DNA of 27,366 bases from Candidatus Aenigmatarchaeota archaeon. GTDB taxonomy: Archaea > Aenigmatarchaeota > Aenigmatarchaeia > JACPZZ01. Position numbers and translations under genes: made by a program. The notes beneath the pieces are model-generated. The model searched no databases, had not been told where the DNA came from, and worked only from the letters and a program-made list of their open reading frames with translations. The stretch lies in NCBI GenBank assembly GCA_016202795.1, contig JACQNY010000046.1:1-27366 (forward strand), in the 5' to 3' direction. This document shows positions 1 through 7,822 of this stretch, piece by piece (positions within the stretch are counted from its first letter, which is position 1; every line of letters starts with the position of its first letter).

Positions 1-54
1 ACCTCACACCGGACACTGCTTCCATACAAAATTAATGAAATCTTTACCTTAAAT

Positions 55-72
55 TGTTTACGGTTGTAAACA
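55..72. repeat. Short hairpin with GTTTAC/GTAAAC arms
   Basis: A perfect 7-bp inverted repeat TGTTTAC / GTAAACA with a GGTT loop. The arms resemble two hairpins inside the tRNA-Arg intron (12856-12876 and 12913-12934). The rest of the first 90 bases holds no gene that I can support. Confidence 0.5.
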
Positions 73-91
73 TCCGATATGAAGTCTTGGT

Positions 92-180
92 GACTAGAAG
101 CATATCGTAATCAGAAAACCTACGGTTTTCTGATTGAGAAAACACAGTGTTTTCTCAATACTGTATCAATATGCTTCTAA
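92..180. repeat. Nested inverted-repeat element upstream of endA
   Basis: The outer arms TAGAAGCATAT (95-105) and ATATGCTTCTA (169-179) are an 11-bp perfect inverted repeat. Just inside the right arm is the tip motif ATAC-T-GTAT (158-166), also found in the elements at 14121 and, with A in the centre, 16902. Between left arm and tip sit two complete short hairpins (109-158). A further copy of the right-arm core, GGTATGCTTC, follows at 187-196. The element ends just before the endA TATA box, so it lies outside the predicted mRNA. Confidence 0.7.
109..158. repeat. Tandem short-hairpin pair nested in the element
   Basis: Hairpin A is AATCAGAAAACC (109-120), loop TAC, GGTTTTCTGATT (124-135). Hairpin B is TTGAGAAAACA (134-144), loop CAG, TGTTTTCTCAA (148-158). 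Hairpin A shares its GAAAACC-TAC-GGTTTTC centre with the hairpin at 13025-13047 in the tRNA-Arg intron (read on the minus strand) and its arms with the one at 22517-22537. The pair separates two parts of the surrounding inverted repeat that are adjacent in the copy at 14141-14172, so it looks inserted. Confidence 0.7.
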
Positions 181-197
181 CTCTCCGGTATGCTTCT

Positions 198-205
198 TTT
201 TATAT
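198..205 (+). promoter_or_regulatory. TATA box of endA
   Basis: TTTATATT centred about 25 nt upstream of the ATG at 226. At the usual archaeal spacing this gives a leaderless or nearly leaderless transcript and argues against the ATG at 190, which lies upstream of the TATA box. Confidence 0.5.
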
Positions 206-225
206 TACATCCGGAATATTCATTG

Positions 226-852
226 ATGGTCGTTGGCATGCCGAAGAACAAGGAAAAAAGCGATATTGAGGAGAACAATTACACAGAAGATAAAAGTTTT
301 GTTGATCTTGGCAAAGACCAGCCGTTGAAAGGCGAGCTGATAGAAAACCGCGTGATTGTTTTCTCGCACCCGCTACTTAACGAATTTTTCGAGCGCGGCT
401 ACGGAAAGTTTGCGGAGAACCGCCTGGAACTATCATTCGTAGAGGCCATTTACCTTATGGATAAAGCGAAATTAACGGTTTCCAGCAAAAATAAGAAATT
501 AAGTTTCGAAGAGCTTTTAAAAACTGCCAACGAAATTGACAGAGAAATTCACACAACTTATGTTGTTTACAATGATTTGCGCGAACGCGGGCTAACGATA
601 AAAACAGGCTACAAATTCGGTTGCCATTTCCGCGTTTACGAGCGCGGCGTGAAGATAAAACGCGGCCCAAAAGAAGCACACGAACACACCAAATGGATCG
701 TGCATGCGGTAGCGGAAGATTACACGTGTTCTTTCCCAGAATTGTCGCGAGCTGTGCGGTTAGCGCATAACATCCGCGCTAAAATGCTCTGGGCTGTTGT
801 CGACCAGGAAAACGATGTAACATACTACCAGATATTAAGAATCAAACCGTGA
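226..852 (+). CDS. endA: tRNA-splicing endonuclease (EndA)
   Basis: Cleaves both ends of introns in archaeal pre-tRNAs at bulge-helix-bulge motifs. Counting from the ATG at 226 (208 residues), the C-terminal nuclease domain shows the family pattern: YNDLRERG, then FRVYERG with catalytic Tyr138, HTKWIV with His154, and AHNIRAKMLWAVVD with Lys186. This Tyr-His-Lys triad matches the well-known archaeal enzymes. The length fits the homotetrameric class better than the fused or two-subunit classes. The first ~35 residues are charged and low-complexity and precede the usual KGELI-RVIV start of the fold. The ATG at 190 is upstream of the TATA box; 226 fits a leaderless start, and 238 is an alternative. 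The tRNA-Arg intron at 12828-13052 would be a substrate. The stop overlaps the start region of the glycosyltransferase downstream, suggesting co-transcription. Confidence 0.93.
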   Translation: MVVGMPKNKEKSDIEENNYTEDKSFVDLGKDQPLKGELIENRVIVFSHPLLNEFFERGYGKFAENRLELSFVEAIYLMDKAKLTVSSKNKKLSFEELLKTANEIDREIHTTYVVYNDLRERGLTIKTGYKFGCHFRVYERGVKIKRGPKEAHEHTKWIVHAVAEDYTCSFPELSRAVRLAHNIRAKMLWAVVDQENDVTYYQILRIKP

Positions 853-857
853 CGGTT

Positions 858-1958
858 ATGGACGTTTTATTTCTGTTAGCCGTCGTTGGCTTGTACTTCA
901 CTGTTAACTACCTTCTGGCGTGCGCCGCGTTGCTCATGCCGTTTAGTATGAAGCCGGGAAAATTTAAAAGGCTCCCGAAAGTTTCCATAATCATAGCCGC
1001 CATGAACGAAGAAACGATTATAGAAAATACGTTGAAAAACCTGCGGCGTGTGGATTATCCGGACTATGAAACGATCGTGGTATGCCAGGGAAACGATAAT
1101 ACCGCAAAAATAGCGGGAAAATACGCGCGCGTTATACATGACAAAAAAACAGGAAAGTGGCACGCTCTCCAACTTGGAGTCAAAGCTGCCAAGGGTGAGA
1201 TCATTTATTTCCTTGACGCCGACACGCTGCCTGACAAAGACTCGATAAAAAAAATTGTTTCCTATATGGGAAAATATGAAGTCTCTACTGGTGTAACGAT
1301 ACCAGAAGGTTCGACGCCGACGGCCATGGTTTTCAGGCTTGAAGGCGCGTTTAACAATTCATTGCAACTCATCCTTTCGTGTTTTTTGGGAACCGGCTTC
1401 GTGCAAGGAAAAAATTACGCGATCTACAAAAAAACCCTAAAACGCGTGGGCGGTTTCAAAAAAGCGCCCCTAGAAGATATCAACCTGACTTTCAGGCTTT
1501 TTGCAAAAAAAATAAAAGTTGCGGTGGTTGACGCGAAATGCCGGGAACAGGCCACTCCAAAGCTGGGATGGTACATAAAACAGCATAAAAGATGGGAATT
1601 GGGTAAATACAAGGAGTTTGGATGGCTATCCAAACACAACAAGGTGGGCATATTTACCAAGTTATTCGCGATACCTTCTGGCTTGGCAATTTACCACACG
1701 CCTATGTTTTCTTTTTTATTGCTGATAACTTACCTGTACACTGGCGGTGTGTTTTTACTTTGCGGTTCTGCCCTCGGGCTCGCGGTTCAGATTATTACCG
1801 CGGCTAGGTTTTTGCGCCCGGCCGATTTGCTGGCTATTCCGCTTACATTTACGGCGCTGGCTGTTTCCCAAGCGTATTTCATTCTGTATATGCTCTCGAT
1901 GAGGCTAACCGGTGTCAATGAGCTTTGGGGGCGCACTGATAAGGCTGCCAAAAATTAA
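858..1958 (+). CDS. Membrane glycosyltransferase, family 2
   Basis: A GT-A fold glycosyltransferase of the processive type (hyaluronan/cellulose-synthase-like), probably making or extending a surface polysaccharide or lipid-linked sugar; donor and acceptor cannot be told. An N-terminal membrane segment (about the first 28 residues) precedes the catalytic domain starting at KVSIIIAAMNEE. Seen in order: the metal-binding DAD in YFLDADTLP, the acidic ED of PLEDINLTF, and the QHKRW of the Q-x-x-R-W motif. Two or three hydrophobic segments follow in the last ~100 residues. ATG 858 is chosen because GTGAC at 849-853, overlapping the endA stop, sits where this genome places GTGAT ribosome-binding sites; GTG 849 is the alternative. 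It follows endA with no gap, though no functional link is evident. Confidence 0.85.
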   Translation: MDVLFLLAVVGLYFTVNYLLACAALLMPFSMKPGKFKRLPKVSIIIAAMNEETIIENTLKNLRRVDYPDYETIVVCQGNDNTAKIAGKYARVIHDKKTGKWHALQLGVKAAKGEIIYFLDADTLPDKDSIKKIVSYMGKYEVSTGVTIPEGSTPTAMVFRLEGAFNNSLQLILSCFLGTGFVQGKNYAIYKKTLKRVGGFKKAPLEDINLTFRLFAKKIKVAVVDAKCREQATPKLGWYIKQHKRWELGKYKEFGWLSKHNKVGIFTKLFAIPSGLAIYHTPMFSFLLLITYLYTGGVFLLCGSALGLAVQIITAARFLRPADLLAIPLTFTALAVSQAYFILYMLSMRLTGVNELWGRTDKAAKN

Positions 1959-1980
1959 AACGTGTGTTAAACAGACAGCC

Positions 1981-1989
1981 TTATTTATA
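1981..1989 (+). promoter_or_regulatory. TATA box of the CBS-domain gene
   Basis: TTATTTATA centred about 28 nt before the ATG at 2014, predicting a leaderless mRNA. Confidence 0.55.
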
Positions 1990-2013
1990 CATTGGGCAGA
2001 TTAACTCTATTGA

Positions 2014-3096
2014 ATGCAAACGATTGTCAGAGACGTAATGACCGAAAGCCCGGTTTGTATAGATTTTAATTCTACGATGGCACAGGCCGCTAGCCTGATG
2101 CAAACTAACAGGGTCCATGAGCTTATTGTTGTTAGAAATGGTGAGCTGGCCGGAATGCTAAGCTGCAGGAGTATAGTAGGTCGCTCTGTAAAAAGCGAAC
2201 AAAAATTATCCGGTTCGGTCTTTATACCGCCTACAATAGGCCCGGAAGAGAAAATAGACACTGCTGTGGAAATGCTTCTTTTTTGCGGCTCAAGGGACCT
2301 TCCGGTTTTGTCGGGCAGGAAGCTTGTCGGCGTAGTTTCGGAAATAGACGTGATTAAAACATTAACTAACAACAGGACCGCGCGCGACGTGATGAGGCCG
2401 ATAAAATTCTACACTTCAGAAAACGATCCTGCTTCCGGCGCGCGGGAGAAAATAATCAAACACAATATAAACAGATTACCGGTATTAAGCAAGGATGGAA
2501 AACTGAAGGGAATGCTTTCCACGCTGGACCTTTTGGACATTGTTTTCCCTCAAAAAGGCCAGAGGGTAGGAAACATATCGGGGGAGAAAATAACCGGCAC
2601 CAAAGTAGGTAATTTGATGGAGACGAATATATTTACCGTTAAACCGGACGAGAAAATAAATTCCGTAGTAAATGTCATAAAGGAGAACCGAATTTCTTCA
2701 CTCATAGTTATTGATGACGGGCGTGCTGTCGGAATAATAACTCCGAAATGCCTTCTTAGCTTGATGATGCCGCTAAAAGATGTCTCAACAAATGTGGTAA
2801 TTACCGGATTATCTGATTACAACATGGAAAATAAACTGGCTGTGGACCGGCTTGTCAGAAAAAGCCTTTCTCGGATGGAACGCCTCACAGAAACCATATC
2901 CATAACACTGGATTTCAAGGAGCATAGAAAGCAGGAAAACAAAGGTAAAACAAATTTTGAAATCAAGGCACGCATTAAAACCGCGAACGGAAATTTCTTT
3001 GCGACATCTTCGGGGTGGATTTTGGCGCAGGTTGTAAATGACGTGTTGGACGGTTTGGAACGCGAAATAAAGAAAAAAATAGGGAAAGGGGTTTAA
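2014..3096 (+). CDS. Four-CBS protein fused to a ribosome-hibernation-factor-like (S30AE) domain
   Basis: Four CBS motifs lie at roughly residues 4-58, 66-118, 124-177 and 198-252, each with the RDVM/GNLM start and a G-x-(V/I/M)-(V/L/I)-S/T ending; these modules usually bind adenine nucleotides. Residues ~261-357 resemble HPF/RaiA/S30AE ribosome-hibernation factors: VVITGLSDYNM start, a helix with RKSLSRMERL, alternating strands, then a helix ending LDGLEREIKKKIG. The natural inference is a ribosome-inactivating domain gated by cellular energy state through the CBS pairs. The domain call rests on pattern recognition and was not tested by search. A TATA box at 1981-1989 predicts a leaderless start. 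The stop overlaps the stop of the convergent glycyl-tRNA synthetase by two bases. Confidence 0.8.
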   Translation: MQTIVRDVMTESPVCIDFNSTMAQAASLMQTNRVHELIVVRNGELAGMLSCRSIVGRSVKSEQKLSGSVFIPPTIGPEEKIDTAVEMLLFCGSRDLPVLSGRKLVGVVSEIDVIKTLTNNRTARDVMRPIKFYTSENDPASGAREKIIKHNINRLPVLSKDGKLKGMLSTLDLLDIVFPQKGQRVGNISGEKITGTKVGNLMETNIFTVKPDEKINSVVNVIKENRISSLIVIDDGRAVGIITPKCLLSLMMPLKDVSTNVVITGLSDYNMENKLAVDRLVRKSLSRMERLTETISITLDFKEHRKQENKGKTNFEIKARIKTANGNFFATSSGWILAQVVNDVLDGLEREIKKKIGKGV

Positions 3097-4550
3097 ATCA
3101 ATTCTTCCAGCTTGCCTACAAGTTCGCTGATTTTGATCCTGTCCTGTTTTTTTGTATCCCTGTGACGAATTGTTACCGAATTGTCTGAAAGCGTCTCATT
3201 GTCTACGGTTATGCAAAACGGAACTCCGATTTCGTCGGCGCGCGCGTATCTTTTTCCTATCGAATCTTTTGTTTCCATATCGACGTCGAAGCCGGCTATT
3301 TCCAGTTTTTGTGCGATTTCGGCTGCTTTTTCCTGGAGGCTGCCTTTGCTGATTAAAGGAAACACAGAAACATGGAACGGAGCAGCGTATGACGGCAAGG
3401 ACAAATATGTCCGCTCCCCTTCCCTCCGATAAGACAATTCTATTACGCAATAAAACAGCCTGTCCACGCCCATTGATATTTCCCATATGTGGGGAATGAA
3501 TTTTTCGTTTGTTTCCTGGTTTATAATCGTCACGTCTTTGCCGGAAATTTTTCCGTGAGCTGTCATGTCGTAATCGGAACGGTTGTTGTTAGCAACGATC
3601 TCTATCCACCCAAGGGATGTTTTTATTTCCGTATCCCAGGATTCTTTTGCGTAGAACGCGCGCTCTTCGTCGCCCAATTGACGATTACGTATTTTTTCCT
3701 GCGGTATCCCACACTTGACCACGAATTGCTGCATTATCGAAAGATAATACGCGGCGAACTTTGATATCATCTTTTTGCCGACCGCTTCCTTTACCTTTAT
3801 CGGTGAGTAATCCTTGCTGTCTTTCACCGACTTCAGGTTTAATTCGTAATTCTCTAAATCTTCAAAATTTTGGACGTCCTGTTTTTTAGGATCGAAAAAT
3901 ATTTCAGCCTCGGCCTGCGTAAACTCGCGGGCCCTGATAGTCGCGTTGCGAGGGGATATTTCATTGCGGAATGATTTACCTATCTGCGCTATGCCTAACG
4001 GCAAAGGTTTTTTCATCACTTTTATCAGCCTTGGAAAATCCGCAAATATGGACTGGCACGTCTCCGGGCGAAGGTAAGCATCCTGTGGTTTCGTGGCTCC
4101 TAAAGAAACTTTAAACATCATATTGAATTTACGCGTCTTTCCGAGCGGGCTTTTGCAGCTCTGACATTTTATGCTGTATTTTGAAATCAAGGAATCGAAT
4201 TTCTCCGCGGCCATTCCTTCCGGCGCCTTTTCTTTGCCTACTTCCTCTATCAGCTTGTCTGCGCGAAATATTGAACCGCACTTCACGCATTCGACAAGCG
4301 GGTCTGCGAAGCTTTCCAGATGGCCTGATGCGCGGAAAACGTCCGCGGCCATGCATATCGAGCCGTCAATCTCCACCATGCCGGTCTTTTTAACAACTTC
4401 GCTGCGCCACAGATCAATTAATTTCCTCTTTATAGACGCGCCATACGGCCCGTAATCCCAGAAGCCTGATGGATGATTATCGTATATTTCCGAAGATGGG
4501 AACAATATCCCACGCCTGGAAAACAAATTCATCATGGTTTCAAAGTTCAT
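3093..4550 (-). CDS. glyS: Glycyl-tRNA synthetase (archaeal/eukaryal dimeric type)
   Basis: Class II synthetase charging tRNA-Gly. The 485-residue protein starts with the family's MNLFSRRGILFPSSEIY block and WDYGPYG. A zinc-ribbon insertion has C88-x2-C91 and C129-x2-C132. Motif 2 is FRNEISPRNATIRAREFTQAE (residues 194-214, which places tRNA acceptor and ATP), and motif 3 includes MGVDRLFYCVIELSY. The anticodon-binding domain runs from about PSYAAPFHVSVFPL to the end. It is somewhat short for archaeal GlyRS, so peripheral insertions are trimmed. It shares its 5' intergenic region with the divergent trpS and converges on the CBS-domain gene. Confidence 0.96.
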   Translation of the reverse strand: MNFETMMNLFSRRGILFPSSEIYDNHPSGFWDYGPYGASIKRKLIDLWRSEVVKKTGMVEIDGSICMAADVFRASGHLESFADPLVECVKCGSIFRADKLIEEVGKEKAPEGMAAEKFDSLISKYSIKCQSCKSPLGKTRKFNMMFKVSLGATKPQDAYLRPETCQSIFADFPRLIKVMKKPLPLGIAQIGKSFRNEISPRNATIRAREFTQAEAEIFFDPKKQDVQNFEDLENYELNLKSVKDSKDYSPIKVKEAVGKKMISKFAAYYLSIMQQFVVKCGIPQEKIRNRQLGDEERAFYAKESWDTEIKTSLGWIEIVANNNRSDYDMTAHGKISGKDVTIINQETNEKFIPHIWEISMGVDRLFYCVIELSYRREGERTYLSLPSYAAPFHVSVFPLISKGSLQEKAAEIAQKLEIAGFDVDMETKDSIGKRYARADEIGVPFCITVDNETLSDNSVTIRHRDTKKQDRIKISELVGKLEELI

Positions 4551-4587
4551 ATTTCAACTACCCGATATTTATTATGATAGAAGAAGG

Positions 4588-4593
4588 TTTAAA
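4588..4593. promoter_or_regulatory. Palindromic TATA box between glyS and trpS
   Basis: TTTAAA, its own reverse complement, lies 37 nt before the trpS start and 41 nt before the glyS start. It could serve both divergent genes with leaders of roughly 10-15 nt. GTGAT at 4620-4624 is a good ribosome-binding site three bases before the trpS ATG. Confidence 0.45.
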
Positions 4594-4627
4594 TGATAAG
4601 CGTTGAATGACAAACTAAAGTGATGTT

Positions 4628-5749
4628 ATGGGCTTCAGAGATTTTACAGTAACGCCTTGGGATGTCAAGGGTGACATAGACTATGAAAAGCTTACGAAGG
4701 ATTTCGGGGTAAAACACCTGGACGACAAGACGCTGCAAAACGTCCAAAAACAGACCGGAGACCTGCACTATTTTCTTAAGCGGAAAATTTTCTTTTCGCA
4801 CATGTACTTTGACGAGATATTGGACGAGGCGAAAAAAGGAAACAAGTTTTACCTGTATACGGGACGTGCGCCTTCGGGTCCGGTCCATTTGGGCCATTTA
4901 ATACCATGGATATTTACCAAATGGCTGCAGGACAAATTCGGCGCAACTTTGTTGTTCCAGATACCGGACGAGGAAAAATTCCTTTTCAAGGATAACTTAA
5001 CCTTTAACGACACGAATAGGTGGGCGTACGAAAATATACTGGACATAATCGCTGTCGGTTTTGACCAGAAAAAAACAAAAATATTCCTTGATACCGAATA
5101 TGCGGGCCACATGTACAAAACTGCGTGCATGGTGGCAAAGAAAACCACTATGTCAAAATTAAAATCCCTTTTCGGTCTAAATGACTCGAACAATGTGGGC
5201 GAATTTTTCTACACTTGCATGCAATCCGTTCCTGCGTTTTTGCCTACGATAATGGAAGACAAACCGACACGCTGCCTGATTCCTTGTGCGATTGACCAGG
5301 ACGTTCATTTTCGTTTAACCCGGGACGTTGCGACGCAGATCGGTTTTCCGAAACCCGCGACCATATTGTCGCGATTTTTACCGAGCCTCACAGAAGGCGG
5401 CAAGATGTCGTCGTCAATTGAAAATACGGCCATATTCACGACGGACGATGAAAAGGTCGTGAAAAATAAAATAATGAAATACGCCTTTTCGGGCGGGCGT
5501 GAGAGCGTTGAAGACCACAGGCAAAAGGGGGGCGTGCCCGAAGCGGATGTGTCTTATCAATACCTTACTTACTTTATGGAAGACTCCAACAAACTGAAGA
5601 AAATATACGAGGATTACAAATCCGGCAAGATGCTTACCGGCGAGTTAAAACAAATAACTGTTGAAGTGATAAATAAATTTTTGTCGGATCATCAGGAAAA
5701 AAGGGAAAAAGCCAAAAATAAAATCGAAGATTTCATGGTCCACGATTAA
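4628..5749 (+). CDS. trpS: Tryptophanyl-tRNA synthetase (archaeal/eukaryal type)
   Basis: Class I synthetase charging tRNA-Trp. The 373-residue protein has YLYTGRAPSGPVHLGHLIPW, containing the HIGH-equivalent HLGH at residues 87-90, and GGKMSSSIENTAIF with KMSSS at 259-263. The segment KYAFSGGRESVEDHRQKGG that follows is characteristic of archaeal and eukaryal TrpRS. About 70 N-terminal residues precede the Rossmann fold, as in eukaryal enzymes. The start is supported by GTGAT three bases upstream. It is convergent with the glycosyltransferase that ends at 5751, with a one-base gap. Confidence 0.97.
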   Translation: MGFRDFTVTPWDVKGDIDYEKLTKDFGVKHLDDKTLQNVQKQTGDLHYFLKRKIFFSHMYFDEILDEAKKGNKFYLYTGRAPSGPVHLGHLIPWIFTKWLQDKFGATLLFQIPDEEKFLFKDNLTFNDTNRWAYENILDIIAVGFDQKKTKIFLDTEYAGHMYKTACMVAKKTTMSKLKSLFGLNDSNNVGEFFYTCMQSVPAFLPTIMEDKPTRCLIPCAIDQDVHFRLTRDVATQIGFPKPATILSRFLPSLTEGGKMSSSIENTAIFTTDDEKVVKNKIMKYAFSGGRESVEDHRQKGGVPEADVSYQYLTYFMEDSNKLKKIYEDYKSGKMLTGELKQITVEVINKFLSDHQEKREKAKNKIEDFMVHD

Positions 5750-5750
5750 A

Positions 5751-6461
5751 TCATTGTTTTTTAGGCCGCCTTGAGCCGACGTCTGACAAATGGAAATATT
5801 TTACCTTTTGCCTGAGAACATAACCTAGCAGGAACCACGAAAAATACATAGCCATTGCCCGTATTTTCCCAAATTTTAAATACCTTCTAGCCGACACTTT
5901 TACAATTGTGTTGGTTGCGAATGCGGTTTTACCGAACTTCTTTACCTTTTGGGAAAGATCCCAGTCCTCGCTTACCTCTTTCCCTTCGTCGAAGCCGCCG
6001 GATGCGCGGAAAACGGAATTTTTTATTGTAAAACAGAAAGCAAACAATTTTGTGATTTTTGAAACCGGGTTTATCACGGCTTCACCGATTATATCGAGCC
6101 ATTTTTCCCTTTCTATCCAGTGCGACCTGTAAGCGATTGCCGTATAGCCATTGTCAAGATATTCCACGGTGGATCCAAGAAAGTTTTCCGGCAGAACCGT
6201 GTCCGCGTCTACGAAAACAAGATAGGCGCCCTTCGCAACGCTCGCGCCCGCATTCCGGGCTTTTCCAGGAAAAGATTTTGGTATCGTTACTATTTTCACC
6301 CTGTGTTTTTTCGCTATTTTAAGCGTTTTGTCCCTTGAGGGCGAGTATGAAACTATTATCTCGCAATCCCTGCGATTCTGGGCCTTGATCGATTTTATGC
6401 AGCGGCCCAAGAATTTTTCTTCGTTGTACGCCGGTATTATGAACGAAAACTTCATAAGCAT
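5751..6461 (-). CDS. Glycosyltransferase family 2
   Basis: A GT-A glycosyltransferase of 236 residues. It opens with FSFIIPAYNEEKFLGRCI, has PGKARNAG near residue 70 (sugar-nucleotide binding), DAD at 85-87 for metal binding, and SEDWDLSQ as the acidic motif. One hydrophobic stretch near the C terminus (AMYFSWFLLGYVL) may be a membrane anchor or amphipathic helix. Substrates are unknown; such proteins build N-glycans, lipid-linked sugars or surface polymers. The minus-strand TATA-like TTTAATAAG (6483-6491) is 26 nt before ATG 6461, so that start is preferred to the ATG two codons later. Confidence 0.85.
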   Translation of the reverse strand: MLMKFSFIIPAYNEEKFLGRCIKSIKAQNRRDCEIIVSYSPSRDKTLKIAKKHRVKIVTIPKSFPGKARNAGASVAKGAYLVFVDADTVLPENFLGSTVEYLDNGYTAIAYRSHWIEREKWLDIIGEAVINPVSKITKLFAFCFTIKNSVFRASGGFDEGKEVSEDWDLSQKVKKFGKTAFATNTIVKVSARRYLKFGKIRAMAMYFSWFLLGYVLRQKVKYFHLSDVGSRRPKKQ

Positions 6462-6482
6462 GGCCTCTTGGACCGGATTAAT

Positions 6483-6492
6483 CTTATTAAAC
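6483..6492. promoter_or_regulatory. AT-rich promoter core between divergent glycosyltransferase and ggr
   Basis: CTTATTAAAC on the plus strand reads as TATTAAA toward the reductase (start 6519) and TTTAATA toward the glycosyltransferase (start 6461). Spacings are about 31 and 26 nt. GTGATT at 6511-6516 is a possible ribosome-binding site for the reductase. Confidence 0.35.
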
Positions 6493-6518
6493 TCATGTAT
6501 TAAGTCTATTGTGATTCC

Positions 6519-7787
6519 ATGGAAGAATACAAAGTAATCGTAGTCGGCGCCGGGCCCGCGGGTTCTTCGTGCGCGATTTTTTTAGGCAGGAAGGGGATAA
6601 AAAATCTGCTTGTTGACAAAGCCGCATTTCCGCGCGAAAAGACCTGCGGAGACGGCATCACGGGAAATTCTGTGGACGTCCTGAAAGAGCTTGGTGTAGA
6701 GGATGAAATAATAAAAGTGCAGCATGAAAATATCAGAGGGTTAATAACATCGGCACCATCAGGCGCTGCCATAGACATGAGCGTTGACAACGGCATGCTT
6801 GATAAACCGCTCTACGTGTGCAAAAGGCAGATATTCGATAACATACTTTTTGAAGAGGCGAAGAAAAATGCGGATGTTATGGAAAATTTCACGGTAAACG
6901 ATTTGATCACCGAAAACGGCAAAGTCGTAGGCATAAAGGGCGTTGATAAAAGCGGCGCCGTAAAAGAATTCCGCGCAAAGATTATTGTGGGCGCTGACGG
7001 AGCGAACTCGATTGTCGCGAGGAAATTGGGATTGAACGAATTTCAGACAGACCGCTCGCTGGTTTCGGTAAGAGCTTATTTCGAGAACGTTGAAGTTTCC
7101 AGAGACAGAATAGAATTTCATTTTTTAGAAGAGTTGCTACCAGGCTATTTCTGGATATTTCCTGCCGGGAATAACGTTTCGAACGTTGGCGTCGCTGTGG
7201 TAGCTGGCGACGTACCGAAAAGGAAATTAAACCTTAAGACGTCGCTAGAGTATATTGTGAAAAATTCGCGATTCGCTTCGAAATTCAAAAACGCTAAACA
7301 GGTTTCGGAAATAAAAGGCTGGAACCTGCCGACAGGCGCGCAAAAAAGAAAACGCGCAGGAGACGGTTTTCTTTTAATCGGCGATGCAGCGTCGCTTATC
7401 GACCCGTTTACCGGCGAGGGCATAGGCAACGCATTGACCAGCGGAAAGCTGGCATCACAGGTCGTAATATCCGCCCTGGAGAAGGATGATTTTTCCTACG
7501 GTATGTTAAAACAATACGAAACCGAAATAGACAACCATATGGAAGGCGTTTTCAGAAGCAGTTATAAGTTCCAGAAGTTTGGTAAGAACGCACTCATGTT
7601 CAACGCCCTTGTAGAAGAGCTAGGCACGAACAAGGGCGACATGAAAATAGCGACCTCGGCGTTTTCCGGCACAGCCCTCAAAAAAACCAGCTTCCAGATA
7701 CCGATTGGGCTTTACCTGCGGGTTTTTGTGAGGTATTTGAAAAGCTACCTAAAATCTAAAATTAAAGGTAAAAATAAACCAGCCTAG
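6519..7787 (+). CDS. FAD-dependent geranylgeranyl reductase
   Basis: Saturates the isoprenoid chains of archaeal membrane lipids. The Rossmann dinucleotide motif VIVVGAGPAGSSCA has GAGPAG at residues 10-15; KTCGDGI follows, with the conserved Cys43. PGYFWIFP (residues 208-215) with a glycine-containing stretch behind it matches the P-x-x-Y-x-W-x-F-P signature described for archaeal geranylgeranyl reductases. GDAASLIDPFTGEGIGNAL (from residue 288) is the second FAD contact. The 422-residue length fits the family. Whether it acts on digeranylgeranylglycerol phospholipids, free geranylgeranyl diphosphate or another prenyl chain such as a quinone or dolichol cannot be decided here. It is followed by pheS after 35 bases with a separate promoter-like sequence. 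Confidence 0.9.
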   Translation: MEEYKVIVVGAGPAGSSCAIFLGRKGIKNLLVDKAAFPREKTCGDGITGNSVDVLKELGVEDEIIKVQHENIRGLITSAPSGAAIDMSVDNGMLDKPLYVCKRQIFDNILFEEAKKNADVMENFTVNDLITENGKVVGIKGVDKSGAVKEFRAKIIVGADGANSIVARKLGLNEFQTDRSLVSVRAYFENVEVSRDRIEFHFLEELLPGYFWIFPAGNNVSNVGVAVVAGDVPKRKLNLKTSLEYIVKNSRFASKFKNAKQVSEIKGWNLPTGAQKRKRAGDGFLLIGDAASLIDPFTGEGIGNALTSGKLASQVVISALEKDDFSYGMLKQYETEIDNHMEGVFRSSYKFQKFGKNALMFNALVEELGTNKGDMKIATSAFSGTALKKTSFQIPIGLYLRVFVRYLKSYLKSKIKGKNKPA

Positions 7788-7822
7788 ATCTTATTAATCA
7801 TTATATCTAATTTTCTTTAATA

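Noticed and set aside
109..158. The short hairpins as intrinsic terminators
   Set aside because: They are not followed by T-tracts, and copies occur upstream of genes and inside a tRNA intron, where termination would be harmful.
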